Shown piece by piece: positions 1 through 9,778 of a stretch of 64,000 nt of DNA. The translations under genes and the position numbers were made by a program. The stretch is from NCBI GenBank assembly GCA_032768795.1, contig CP136491.1, forward strand, positions 2,356,001 through 2,420,000, written 5' to 3'. The number at the start of each line of letters is the position of its first letter. The stretch's first letter is position 1. The DNA is from Tremella fuciformis (Eukaryota; Basidiomycota; Tremellomycetes; Tremellales; Tremellaceae). Under the pieces are notes generated by a model. It did no database searches and was not told the DNA's origin. It worked only from the letters and a program-made list of their open reading frames with translations.

Positions 1-416
1 GAACCGCTCCGCAAACGCGTCGGCTTGAGCATCGCCTGAGCCTCCTCCCTGCTTGATGCTGGGCTGATGCGCATCGGCCGGGGCGGACGGATCGATCTTG
101 CGGTTGGATTGCACATCAATTTGAGGGGGAGTGATTCGCGATGGCCCCGGGACAGCATTGATCGGTCCTGTCCAGCCTACTTCCTCCGTTTTAGACGTCA
201 TCACATCTTCTTCTGAGCGGAGCGAGGTGTCGTGCCCCGAGTCAGAGTCGTCGTCTGGAAAGTACGCCTGCACGTCAGACTGGCGGATGTGGCGACGTGG
301 TGCTGGCCAACCTCGTCGTACGCCTCCAAAAGGGACATGTGATCTTTGTGCTGGCGCTCGACCTCGTACTCCTCTACACAGGTCAGCGCATCCCGCATGA
401 CGGCCTGGGCGAGCAT
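1..416 (-). CDS. Partial hypothetical protein with acidic segment
   Basis: I do not recognise this protein. Reading the minus strand, an open frame starts near 440 and can be spliced through a 44-nt intron (about 316 down to 273) that has a GT donor and a CTGACGTGCAG acceptor. The joined frame then stays open to the window edge, so the gene is cut off there. It encodes an amphipathic stretch with MLAQAVMRDAL and EEYEVERQHKDH, followed by an acidic run (FPDDDSDSGHD) and a proline/glutamine-rich tail. The true start is unresolved; the MLAQ methionine at 416 is used here, and an upstream exon is possible. The intron style matches the confident genes of the window, which supports it being real. 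Function unknown. Confidence 0.4.
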
Positions 417-710
417 GACACACCCCGGAAGCCATCGTCCAGCGGCGTGTCCGAATCATAGTCCACCCCTTCCAGCATCGCCCCGGCTGTCCTCTGCGGA
501 TGCCGCGCTCGCCTCATTGCTTCTTCTTGGAGGTATGCTCAGCGTCCGGGAGCTCAGCATCGGTACGATGAGGGTGGAATGAGGGGATTGCAAGAGGAGA
601 AGGACCGAGGCGGAGGCGGAGGGGTTGAAACACCTCCCATTCGGGACCACGTGGCCTACAACGGGGGTGTAGGTAACCGTGCCTGTTTCATGCGTTCAAC
701 TTTCGACCTC

Positions 711-1411
711 ATGTATGCTGCTGCAGCTATGGCGAGCGAGACGGGCCACGACGACGACGAGGCGTCAGAGGACCGACTGAAGATAGCCCTCCAACACCCG
801 CCGAGCTTGCCCGGCGACATCATCCAATCGGGGCTCCATCTCCCCCTGACGTCCCTCTCGACCGCTCACATCGGGCGCAAGGTCCGCATCGTGGCACAGC
901 GAGTCTCCTCTCCTTTTGCTGAGAGAGAGGTAGCTGAAGCGGCAGAGCTGTGCACTTCGACCCTGCCTCCGGCCTGGCGATCCTTGCCTCACCGCGGGCG
1001 GGCGCGTCGGCCGGTCGTGCTCGTCCGGTCTTGCTTGTCGATCTGTCGGTCGCCCTTCTGGGCCAGAGCCCCGCGGCCGTGGACGTGTCGGATGCTTCTG
1101 GTTCAGCCTGGAGCACCGGTCATACGGGCGCCGCAGGCCATGCAGGTGCCTCGGGCTTGGCGAGAGGTGATCGAGGTGGTCGGGCGATGGTTTCGATTGA
1201 GAAGGGGGAATGGATGTGCGTAGTCGGATGGCTGGAGAGGGACGAACGCGGGCTACCGACCGGTGTGGATCTCGGCGATGGGCCCTGCCAGTCGCTCGGC
1301 ATGATCATGGGCGCTATCCATATATCAGCGGCGCGGGAGCCGCCTAGCGGGGCCATCTTTCGAGGAAACATCGAATGTTGGGACGGCAGCACGCGTCGAG
1401 CGCAAGGATGA
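711..1411 (+). CDS. Possible Ten1-like OB-fold protein, frame interrupted
   Basis: Two open frames together read like one small OB-fold protein. The first (about 711-949) carries LPLTSLSTAHIGRKVRIVAQ. The second (about 950-1411) carries GLAILAS, RPVLLVDLSVALLG and EKGEWMCVVGWLE. The order, a GK-VRI strand, a hydrophobic DLSVALLG strand, then KGEW-VVGWLE, resembles Ten1, the smallest subunit of the CST telomere-capping complex that binds single-stranded telomeric DNA and assists C-strand fill-in. I found no GT-AG intron that joins the two frames without a stop. Dropping two bases near 948-950 would fuse them, so this is a frameshift, a sequencing error or an intron I cannot place. Other OB-fold proteins are possible. 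Start codon uncertain. Confidence 0.3.
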
Positions 1412-1515
1412 CCCCATATCCGGACGCACTGCATATCTAGCCTACAAGCAACAGGGGGGCAGTGGGTCCATGTTTCATCGATATCGATGAGGCGTCAAGC
1501 TGAGCGCCTGCAGCG

Positions 1516-3050
1516 CTAGTCCTCGCCTACCCGCTTGACGCCCAAAAGACCAGCCGCGCCCGGCGTACCTATCTTTGGAGGCAAGATCAACACCCTGGTA
1601 TTGCGCCGCCAGAAAGTAACGATGGTCTCGGCCAATTTGGCCGGGTCGTCCTGAGCGTCAGCGTGCCACTTTTCGGCCTCGCCGCTCGAGACGAGAGGCG
1701 ACGCACTTCGTGCAAATAGTGTCCGACGTTCTGCATCACCTCGAGCTGGAACTTGCCTTGCCTGCACGTTAACTTGCCTGTTTGAGATGCATAGGCATAC
1801 ACCACGTACATCTGCCCCACCATCAGCTCCTTGTCGAGGCGTTCCTGTCCGGCGAGGACTAGTAGCCGCGCGCATTTGGCCCCAATGAAGCGCCTGCTGA
1901 GACCGTCGTACCATCCTGAGCGTCAGCTTGCCGAGCTGACGAGGCGCGATGGAATCTCGCCTTGCCAGTATGGCTCGGTCGCCAGTAGGTTCGTGCGCCA
2001 TACCTGCTTCGTGCTTCCCTCTCCGGCGCGAGGATCCGGTACGAGATAGCTCGGAACAGACACCCGGGCCGAGACTGTGTTTCGTATAGACCCGCTTGAC
2101 AGGCTGTATATTTCAGCAGCTGACCGCAACGACACTGTTGCACCCACTGCCAGTGGATGCCGTCGACCACACTCATGAAGCTCGTTGGGCGCTTGCCGAG
2201 GATGGTCTTCATCAAGGGGAGCGCCTCGACGGCGGTGCCCTCGACTACATCCAGCACAATGACACCCGGTATCTGGTATCCGTCCGCCTGCAGGATGGGT
2301 GCCGCGGCGAGTATCGGACAGGCACCCATCGAATGTCCGAGAAGCTGTCCCTCAGCTGTCCGTCCCGTCGGCGGTAAGGACAGACTGACCAGTAAAGCCG
2401 GGGCTTCTTTCGATTCTGGGAAAGTACGCCTTAGCACGCCCAACAAGTCCTCCCGGAGCGTATCGGCGCTCAAGTCGGTCTCTTCCTCGGGCGGGCTGGT
2501 CCGCGTCTTGCCGTGCCCGCGGCTGTCGAACGCCAGCACGCCCAGCTCGCCCCTGCCGATCTCCGTCACATCCTTTGCGAGCGCCGCAAAAGAGAGACCG
2601 CTCGAGCCTGCCCCATGATGACATATCAGGTAAGTCTGCTTCCCTTTCCCGCTGTCAGCCTGGCCGGCAGGGCTGGCCGTAGGTGGCGAGATGTACACCC
2701 GGAAGGTCGTCTGGGCGGTCGAGCCGGAGGCGGAAGGAGGGGTGACCTCGAGAGCCTGGGCGAAGAAGCCTGAAGCGGACAGCGGCGAGAGGTCTTGTTC
2801 CTCCTTCTTGGAGAGTTGAGGCAGCCTGCAGTGAGCTCCGAATTGCCTGGCCCCAGCTCCACTGGATGGGCGCGACGCACGATGCGCTCAATGACCCAAT
2901 GTCGTCGGCCAGTTCTTCTTCCCCTTCATCGACGTCCCCGCCGGCTGGCCCCGACGCTGCACCTGATGGCGGCTCATCTGCCCAGGGCGCGCGCGTTGGG
3001 GGGAGTCGGGGAAGTCTGTTGAGGGCCGCTTTGCGAAATGTGTCCGACAT
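1516..3050 (-). CDS. PPE1: Protein phosphatase methylesterase 1
   Basis: This alpha/beta hydrolase removes the C-terminal methyl ester of the PP2A catalytic subunit. Seven exons fit in frame: 3050-2881, 2825-2390, 2344-2148, 2103-1961, 1915-1810, 1761-1707 and 1650-1516, giving 413 residues, close to the family length. After an N-terminal tail (MSDTFRKA) come the oxyanion region (HHGAGSSGLSF), a DSRGHG motif, the GHSMG nucleophile elbow with the catalytic serine, IVLDVVEGTAVEAL, a GSIRNTVSARV segment typical of PME-1, and a C-terminal NVGHYLHE with the catalytic histidine. The 45-nt intron before GHSMG is a multiple of three and hides inside the open frame. The intron at 1960-1916 uses a GC donor. 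The start is the only ATG giving the family-like N-terminus. It is divergent from the PKA gene, with the nested transposons in between. Confidence 0.88.
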
Positions 3051-3830
3051 GTTGGGTGGTTACAACACCAAGGTGATTGATGACCGTGGATTGAGTCGGT
3101 CGAAAGGAATGTGGAGCCCCGCCGTTGATACCATGGGCCTCTGTCGAGAAAGAAATCAGCTTGGTCGTATCTGTGGTCGTGGTCGTGAGGGATGACGCGC
3201 TCGACAGGTGAGTGGACGCACCACCGCCGGCCAGTGTCAGTTGTGCTTGTCCCTCTCAAAACAGAGACGTCTACATGTGCAATCAGAGGTGATCGCTCTC
3301 CGGTGTGGACGGATCAACGACCTCAACAGCTGCCGCGCTGAGCCGTAGCTCCCCGAGATATAGCCAGGCTCGAGGACGTGGTGTGACGTCTTGGAGATAC
3401 GGACCACAAGTCACCGTATGTATGATAACTAGTGACCCACATGCACGGCGCAGTGTATCAGCTCTGGTCAGGCGACACCAAGTTAACTTACTGCTGCCGG
3501 TGGCTGGGTCCACGTGTTGATTACGTTTCAGGGTAATCTCAGGGAAAGATCAAAGGGTCACTTAGGCCCCGAGAGGTGGTGAGGTAATTAGTTACCGAGT
3601 ATCATTTCCTTTACTTGTATTCTCTCCTCTCTCCTATCTCACTCTTGACGCAGACACAAATGCTCAAGCAGCAGGTGTAGCGACACGGGAATCACCCTAC
3701 ACCCAGTCCAGCAGACAACAGCAGCAGCAGCAGCACCAGGAGCAGCCGGAACGTGTGGAGGAAACGCAGGCATCATCTCGGGACGGTACATATTCCGGCA
3801 AGTTTGTCGCCTGCTCAGGAACGACTCTAG
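3051..3830. other. Intergenic, PPE1 upstream region
   Basis: No supported gene. This is the promoter and 5' leader side of PPE1 up to the left end of mobile element E copy 1. Short open frames on both strands show no recognisable motif and no intron-compatible continuation. A CAG-type triplet run lies near 3718-3737. Confidence 0.6.
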
Positions 3831-4068
3831 TCAGCGTAGCTTGCGTAGCTCTTACGGGGGTGAATTCTGCGGGTCCACGTGCCAAACACGTGTCAAACCG
3901 GCAAATGGGGGGGTTAAATAGAAAAATTCCGGCCATCCAGTGCACCCAATTGCCTTTCCTCAGAGAATCATGCATGCATGAGGCTGATGGATGGAATGAC
4001 ATCTGTGACAAGGCCTATCACCTACATAGCTACTACACTCTCCAGCTGCTATCACTGCACCACTAGGG

Positions 4069-4318
4069 TCAAAATAAGCCAAGTCTGATGAGACTTGCTT
4101 GCTGTCACGCAGCCAGGCCGGTCATTGACTGATGGCGCCTCTCACACATGCTGTCTATCAATCTGCTGCTGTTCTCTGCAAGAAGGTGCTCTCTCAAAAT
4201 AAGCCAAGTCTGATGAGACTTGCTTGCTGTCACGCAGCCAGGCCGGTCATTGACTGATGGCGCCTCTCACACATGCTGTCTATCAATCTGCTGCTGTTCT
4301 CTGCAAGAAGGTGCTCTC
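4069..4318 (+). repeat. Tandem duplication, two 125-bp units
   Basis: Two adjacent units (4069-4193 and 4194-4318) start with TCAAAATAAGCC and look identical over their length. The second unit runs on into the 344-bp repeat described separately, so the first appears to be a partial extra unit of that array. No coding content. Confidence 0.85.
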
Positions 4319-4551
4319 TACAGCCTCTTGTGCATCAACAACATGGCTGCGCCGTTAATCTCTATCCATGGGACTCAATACCACGGTGCTAAGGACGGTC
4401 TATTGGTGTGAGCTCGTATATATAACACCCGCGCCCGCCTCTGCACCGCCTCGGGCTTTCTCCTTGAAACACCATCTTCGAGGCTATTCAAGGCTCGTTG
4501 AGGGCATTTGAACATTGACGAGGTGCTTCTGTGTCTGACAGGCGTGCTGGG
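4228..4551 (+). repeat. Tandem 344-bp unit, copy a (truncated on the left)
   Basis: This segment is closely similar to 10380-10700. Both end in GGCGTGCTGGG and contain a TATATATAA stretch followed by a C-rich block. The chromovirus inserted at the junction between this unit and the next, so before insertion the two were head-to-tail with a period near 344 bp (CTGGGACAAAG at 10357 and again at 10701). Possibly a remnant of another element with its own promoter; no coding frame recognised. Confidence 0.7.
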
Positions 4552-4689
4552 TGTTACGTACCTGTACACAAAGGACCTTATCAGAGTAGTTAGTACACAT
4601 CAGGGAAACATTATCAGGATAGGTAGGATATACACGTCACAAGCTACCTTGCTTAATAAGCGAGTGGCAAATCACGGAGGATGCTCCTA

Positions 4690-4866
4690 AGCGATTTATA
4701 AGCCTCCACCTGCTTACTCAGCAGTTGTCGGTTATTTATCCAACTGGGTGGCAAATGCTTACAAAGCCTCCACATGCTTACTCAGCACTTATTGGGTCTT
4801 TATCCAAGTGGGTGGCAAATGCTTACTAAGCCTCCACCTGCTTACTCAGCAACTGGGTGGCAAATT
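4690..4866 (+). repeat. Three imperfect about 64-bp repeats inside the LTR
   Basis: The phrase GCCTCCACCTGCTTACTCAG recurs three times (about 4702, 4766 and 4830, one copy with CACATG), each followed or preceded by GGGTGGCAAAT. The set lies just upstream of the TATA box, the position expected of LTR enhancer repeats. The same array is present in the 3' LTR. Confidence 0.85.
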
Positions 4867-4893
4867 GGATTCCTTGCATAGCCCTCTTGTAGA

Positions 4894-4899
4894 TATAAA
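4894..4899 (+). promoter_or_regulatory. TATA box of the 5' LTR
   Basis: TATAAA lies 35 bp upstream of 4929, the position where transcription would have to start for the self-priming pairing described for the primer-binding site. The spacing fits an RNA polymerase II core promoter. The start site is inferred. Confidence 0.7.
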
Positions 4900-5126
4900 C
4901 CCCCTTGAAACACGTAGGAGCCTTCTTCGTCGATGAATTATCATAAGTTACATCCCATAAGTTACTCTCACAATCTTCGTCTAGGTGACTCGCGCTCTCG
5001 CGCACTTACGTAAAGAGTCGAACCTATCATCATCGTCCGTCCACCTTTGCGACTTCACTTCATTATCAGTCTTCGTCGTCCACTGGACCCAGGGCTTGTC
5101 ACCCCCTAGGTCTCGGTCGTAACAGT

Positions 5127-5139
5127 ATAATTCATCGAC
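5127..5139 (+). other. Self-complementary primer-binding site
   Basis: ATAATTCATCGAC, two bases after the LTR end, is a perfect 13-base complement of GTCGATGAATTAT at 4929-4941 within the LTR. The expected TGG of a tRNA-primed site is absent. This is the arrangement known from Tf1-like elements, where the 5' end of the transcript folds back and primes its own reverse transcription. Primer use is inferred from complementarity and from the TATA spacing. Confidence 0.75.
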
Positions 5140-5291
5140 CCACTGCGTAAAGGTGGACTTCACCTGTAGTGTCCTTTGTCCTTTATTGACTGCCTTTCTG
5201 CAGCTCGATAGATTTACGAGTCGTTATCGACTACTTCACGAGTCCTCAGTGACTACCCTTCGACTTATCTTCGAATAACTCGAAGTTCATT

Positions 5292-6365
5292 ATGCCCACT
5301 CAAGCTGAACGTATTGAAGCGCTCGAGAACAGCCTTCAACAGTTGCTTGAGACCAACAATGTCCTAAGTATCTCGCTTGCAGAAGCTAACAACAGGATTA
5401 CAGAACTTGCTCAGCCTCGTAACGACTCAGCAACCCCTCAACCTGTTGAACGCTCGCAGAAGATACTTGAGCCTAAGGTCGCTTCGCCTGAATTCTTCAC
5501 AGGCCAGCGTAACCGGCTCACTACCTTCCTCACACAGGTAACCATGGTCGTTAACCTTCAGTCATCTCGCTTTCCTAATGACACCTTGAAGGTAGGCTAT
5601 GCGGCCACGTTCTTACGTGACACTGCTTTCCTATGGTTTCAGCCATACGCCCTTAAGCAAGGTGAAGACCGTCCTGATTGGTTGGACAACTTCCCTGCCT
5701 TCTGTAAGGAGCTTAAGAGTGTATTTGGCGACCCAGATGAGAAGGCAACTGCAGAACGTAACCTCTTTGCTCTTCGGCAGAGGACGTCTGCTTCAGCCTA
5801 TATCACTGACTTCCGTCGATTTGCGGCTCTCCTTGACTGGGATGATCACGCACTGGCTGCACAGTTCTATCGTGGCCTGCGTGACAACATTAAGGATGAG
5901 CTTGCTCGCATTGGGAGACCCTCAGACCTTGAGGATCTTATTGCTGCTACTATTCGCATCGACAATCGTCTTTTTGAAAGGCGTCTGGAACGAGGCGATT
6001 ATATTGTTCCACAGAGCTATGCTGCTTCTGCAGCTCGACCTCTCATTGGAACTCGCCCTCTCCCAGTTCGTCCTACTAACAACACAGGCGCTACCAATTT
6101 CAAGCCTTTGCCGGACATTAAACCTTTGCCTCTGACTCGATCAGGTCGCCTTTTACCTGATGAGTATAAGAAGCGTCAAGAGAGAGGCGCTTGTCTTTAC
6201 TGTGGCGATATGGGCCACAAGATAAAGGATTGTCCAAAGTCTCGTGTTGCTACACGTACGCCAGCTGCGACTGCTAACGCGGTTATCAGCAATGACAGCA
6301 CGCTTGCGACCCCGTCCTCACGAGATGTAAAAGGAGGGGCGCACAGCGACGCAAAGAAGCCCTAG
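5292..6365 (+). CDS. Retrotransposon Gag polyprotein
   Basis: 357 residues. The N-terminus (residues 1-45) is a predicted coiled coil rich in leucine and glutamate (RIEALENSLQQLLE). Residues about 60-220 form a typical Ty3/Gypsy retrotransposon-gag domain (FLTQVTMVV, FLRDTAFLWF, RNLFALRQ, YRGLRDNIKDELA). A single zinc knuckle, CLYCGDMGHKIKDC (CX2CX4HX4C), sits near residues 299-312, followed by a basic, alanine/threonine-rich tail. It should form the particle and package the element RNA. The frame ends at TAG 6363-6365, overlapping the pol frame, which is shifted by -1. The start is the first ATG after the 167-nt leader. Confidence 0.93.
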   Translation: MPTQAERIEALENSLQQLLETNNVLSISLAEANNRITELAQPRNDSATPQPVERSQKILEPKVASPEFFTGQRNRLTTFLTQVTMVVNLQSSRFPNDTLKVGYAATFLRDTAFLWFQPYALKQGEDRPDWLDNFPAFCKELKSVFGDPDEKATAERNLFALRQRTSASAYITDFRRFAALLDWDDHALAAQFYRGLRDNIKDELARIGRPSDLEDLIAATIRIDNRLFERRLERGDYIVPQSYAASAARPLIGTRPLPVRPTNNTGATNFKPLPDIKPLPLTRSGRLLPDEYKKRQERGACLYCGDMGHKIKDCPKSRVATRTPAATANAVISNDSTLATPSSRDVKGGAHSDAKKP

Positions 6366-9300
6366 TGCTGTTGCGCCTAAAGCCTAGGCAACAAGATACT
6401 AACAAGATACTAACACCTCTACTAACCTCAGTCAGCTTTGAAAACTCAAAATCGCAAAAACATGTTGCTATGATCGACTCCGGATCGACTCTGAACTTCA
6501 TTAATTCAACTCTCGTGAAACGACTGCAATTAGAGAAGAAGAAACTCGATATACCTCAAGACTTAGAGCTCTTTGATGGCAAAGAGGCTCGAACAAACAA
6601 GATAAGGGAATATGTGTCTGCTAATTTACAGGTAGACGACTTCGCTTCAACAAAAACAATACTTCACATTATCGATCACAGCCCTCAACCCATCGTTCTA
6701 GGATTACCTTGGCTGCACTCAAACAACCCTAATATTGACTGGACCTCACTTACGCTTTCACCTCGAGGAGGTTCAGGTCAAATTGCAGCAATGGTTCAAC
6801 TCGCTTCAAGCGACAAGGAGTTGATACCTCTCGAATATCACAGTTACCTCGACGTCTTCAGCAAAACAAACGCAGACAAGTTACCTCCGCATCGATCATA
6901 CGACCACCGCATTCCCTTAAAGGAAGGGGCAGTGCCAAGTCATGGTCGCATTTATCAGCTATCGGAGGTAGAGCTTAAGGCTCTGCGAGATTACATCGAC
7001 GAGAACCTTGAGAAAGGGTTCATTCGACCTTCTGAATCCCCCGCAGGATCCCCTATCTTATTTGTCAAAAAGAAGGATCTCTCCCTACGCCTGTGCGTAG
7101 ATTACAGAGACCTCAACTCGAAAACAATCAAGAATCGATATCCCTTACCTCTTATACCGGAACTACTCGATCGACTACGACATGCGACAATCTTTACTAA
7201 GATTGACCTTCGAGGCGCTTACAACTTACTTCGTATCGCAGAAGGTGACGAGTGGAAGACCGCCTTCCGAACACGATACGGTCATTACGAATACCTCGTC
7301 ATGCCTTTTGGCCTTACAAATGCGCCAGCTTCATTCCAACATCTTATGAACCACAATTTCAAGGATATGCTTGATCGATTTATCATCATCTATCTCGATG
7401 ATATCTTGATCTTCTCAACAAACCTAGAGGAGCACAAGTCTCACGTTAAGCAGGTTTTAGACCGCTTACGCCAAGTTGGCCTCTACGCGAAGGCAGAGAA
7501 GTGCGAGTTCCACAAGGAGCAAGTGGAATTCCTAGGTGTTGTTGTCGAGCCTAACGGCATCATAATGGACGACAAGAAAATCGACTCCATTCTTACGTGG
7601 CCAGAACCTAAGAACGTTCACGACGTCCGAGTCTTCTTAGGCTTTGCCAATTTCTATCGACGCTTTATCAAAGACTATTCGAGGATCGTCTCACCATTGA
7701 CAGCCTTGACTAAGAAAGATCTTCCGTTTGCGTGGACCAAAGAGACCCAGATGTCCTTTGAGGCACTGAAAGATGCCTTCAAGTCGGCAGCAATGCTTCG
7801 TCATTTCGATCCTACTCGACCATCAACATTAGAAACCGATGCTTCCGATTACGCTATGGCAGGTATTCTCTCTCAGCCTAACGATCAAGGCAACCTGCAA
7901 CCCGTCGCATTCTTTTCGCGCAAGATGACCCCAGCTGAACTCAATTACGAGATTCACGACAAGGAAATGCTTGCAATCATTGAATCATTCCGAGAATGGC
8001 GACACTATCTCGAAGGAACAGAGATTCCTATTTCAGTGCTGACCGACCACCGCAGTCTTGAGTACTTCATGTCTTCTAAGCAGCTCAATCGTCGGCAGGC
8101 TCGCTGGAGCCTTTTCATCAGCGACTTCAATTTCAAGATACAATATCGTCCTGGAACGCAAGGAGGCAAACCGGATGCCCTCACGCGCAGACCAGATTAC
8201 CATCCGCTTGTCAAGGGTTCGAGCCTCACGGTCGAGGCAAACCCGCATAATTTTCAGCAACTGCTAAAGCCTCATCATCTTGCTGCAGCAGCGTTGCACT
8301 CTTCTACGGTCACATCGACACTTTGGAACTCAGTTTTACGGTCTCAGCAAGGCGACACGACAGACATTAAAGGCCTAGAGAAAGCAGAGGATGGCGCACT
8401 ACTCTATCATGGAGTACTGTACGTCCCAGCTGAAATACGCCTTGAAGTCATGCAAGCAAGTCATGATCGACCAGCAGCTGGACACCCAGGTCAACGTAAG
8501 ACGTATCAACTTATACGCAGGCAGTTTTGGTGGCCAAAGATGAAGGCAGACATTCACGACTTTGTCAAGACGTGTGATCTCTGTCAACGTACTAAGTCAC
8601 GCAGACATAAGCCCTACGGCATGTTGAAACCTCTTCCAGTACCTCCTTACCCTTGGTCTTCGATATCGATGGACTTCATCGAACAAGTTCCGACTTCAAA
8701 CGATTACAATGCTATCCTGGTCATTGTAGATCGACTCACAAAGATGGCTATCTTCATCCCGTCATCGACATCAGTCACGGCAGAGGATATTGCAGAGCAT
8801 TACCTCGTGCACGTATTCTCAAAACATGGTTTACCGAACAACATCGTCAGCGATAGAGGATCAGAATTCACCTCTCGCTTTTGGAGGTCACTCGCAGACC
8901 TATTACGAATCAAGTTGAACTTCAGCACGGCTTATCACCCTCAGACAGACGGTCAGACAGAGCGCGTGAATCAATCACTTGAACAATACTTACGACTCTT
9001 CACAAATCATAAGCAAGACGACTGGACTCGCTGGTTACCACTAGCGGAGTTTGCTTACAACAATACGCCACACTCCACAACTACGATCTCACCCTTCTTT
9101 GCAAACTATGGTTACAACCCTGCGTCAGACTTTACGCCATCGACAGAATTTGACATCTCAGATGCTACACCTTTTGTAGCAGAGCTGAGTGAACTGCATG
9201 AATGGTTACGCAAAACAATTATGACATCAATCGAGCGCACAACACGACACGCCAATAAGGAGCGACAAGAAGCACCGGACTTCAAAGTAGGAGATAAAGT

Positions 9301-9766
9301 ATGGCTAGACGCTCGAAACATCAAGACGATACGCCCCATGAAGAAGCTCGACCACAAGTACTTTGGCCCCTTCACGATACTACGCAAAGTATCCTCACAC
9401 GCATTCGAACTCGACTTACCTTCGACAATGGCGATACACAATGTGTTCCACGTCTCATTGCTGGAACCGTACGCTGGAAACACTATACCCTTCCGGACTC
9501 AACCACCACCGCCCAGCGTGGAAGTCAACAACAACACAGAGTACGAAGTCGAAGCAATTCTAGATCATAAGGTCAACAAACGGTTTCGAGAACCCGAACG
9601 ATTCCTTATACGCTGGAAAGGCTACGGCCCGCAGGATGACACATGGGAACCCCCTTCACACCTTCAAAACGCGTCTCACTTACTTCAAAACTATCGGCAA
9701 GAACAGAGCAGAAAGAAAAATGACAAGGAACAGGTAAATATGGTTCGCAGGAGCTCACCCGGATAG
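6365..9766 (+). CDS. Retrotransposon Pol polyprotein (PR-RT-RH-IN-chromodomain)
   Basis: The frame is open from about 6296 and ends at 9766; the coordinate used starts at the GTG that overlaps the gag stop. Domains in order (residues counted from 6365): aspartic protease with DSG at 38-40; reverse transcriptase about 180-390 with LCVDYRDLN and the YLDD catalytic box near 343-346; RNase H about 480-600 with LETDASDYA; integrase HHCC zinc finger about 700-741; integrase core with SMDFIEQ, VSDRGSEF and the catalytic glutamate in TDGQTERVNQSLEQ; a GPY/F-like module (KYFGPFTILRKV); and a C-terminal chromodomain about 1059-1110 (FLIRWKGYGPQDDTWEP). No ATG suits the start. Expression probably needs a -1 frameshift from gag, or re-initiation at the stop. 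Confidence 0.94.
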   Translation: MLLRLKPRQQDTNKILTPLLTSVSFENSKSQKHVAMIDSGSTLNFINSTLVKRLQLEKKKLDIPQDLELFDGKEARTNKIREYVSANLQVDDFASTKTILHIIDHSPQPIVLGLPWLHSNNPNIDWTSLTLSPRGGSGQIAAMVQLASSDKELIPLEYHSYLDVFSKTNADKLPPHRSYDHRIPLKEGAVPSHGRIYQLSEVELKALRDYIDENLEKGFIRPSESPAGSPILFVKKKDLSLRLCVDYRDLNSKTIKNRYPLPLIPELLDRLRHATIFTKIDLRGAYNLLRIAEGDEWKTAFRTRYGHYEYLVMPFGLTNAPASFQHLMNHNFKDMLDRFIIIYLDDILIFSTNLEEHKSHVKQVLDRLRQVGLYAKAEKCEFHKEQVEFLGVVVEPNGIIMDDKKIDSILTWPEPKNVHDVRVFLGFANFYRRFIKDYSRIVSPLTALTKKDLPFAWTKETQMSFEALKDAFKSAAMLRHFDPTRPSTLETDASDYAMAGILSQPNDQGNLQPVAFFSRKMTPAELNYEIHDKEMLAIIESFREWRHYLEGTEIPISVLTDHRSLEYFMSSKQLNRRQARWSLFISDFNFKIQYRPGTQGGKPDALTRRPDYHPLVKGSSLTVEANPHNFQQLLKPHHLAAAALHSSTVTSTLWNSVLRSQQGDTTDIKGLEKAEDGALLYHGVLYVPAEIRLEVMQASHDRPAAGHPGQRKTYQLIRRQFWWPKMKADIHDFVKTCDLCQRTKSRRHKPYGMLKPLPVPPYPWSSISMDFIEQVPTSNDYNAILVIVDRLTKMAIFIPSSTSVTAEDIAEHYLVHVFSKHGLPNNIVSDRGSEFTSRFWRSLADLLRIKLNFSTAYHPQTDGQTERVNQSLEQYLRLFTNHKQDDWTRWLPLAEFAYNNTPHSTTTISPFFANYGYNPASDFTPSTEFDISDATPFVAELSELHEWLRKTIMTSIERTTRHANKERQEAPDFKVGDKVWLDARNIKTIRPMKKLDHKYFGPFTILRKVSSHAFELDLPSTMAIHNVFHVSLLEPYAGNTIPFRTQPPPPSVEVNNNTEYEVEAILDHKVNKRFREPERFLIRWKGYGPQDDTWEPPSHLQNASHLLQNYRQEQSRKKNDKEQVNMVRRSSPG

Positions 9767-9777
9767 AGGTGGGGCGA
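9765..9777 (+). other. Polypurine tract
   Basis: AGAGGTGGGGCGA lies directly before the 3' LTR (9779) and overlaps the pol stop codon. It is in the position required for plus-strand DNA priming. Confidence 0.75.
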
Positions 9778-9778
9778 C

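Larger units (their letters stand above)
4552..5124 (+). repeat. 5' LTR of the chromovirus
   Basis: 573 bp, with TG...CA ends inside the inverted termini TGTTACG/CGTAACA. It holds a TATA box and an inferred transcription start, and contains three internal repeats (see separate entries). Same length as the 3' LTR at 9779-10351, and I found no mismatch. Confidence 0.95.
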
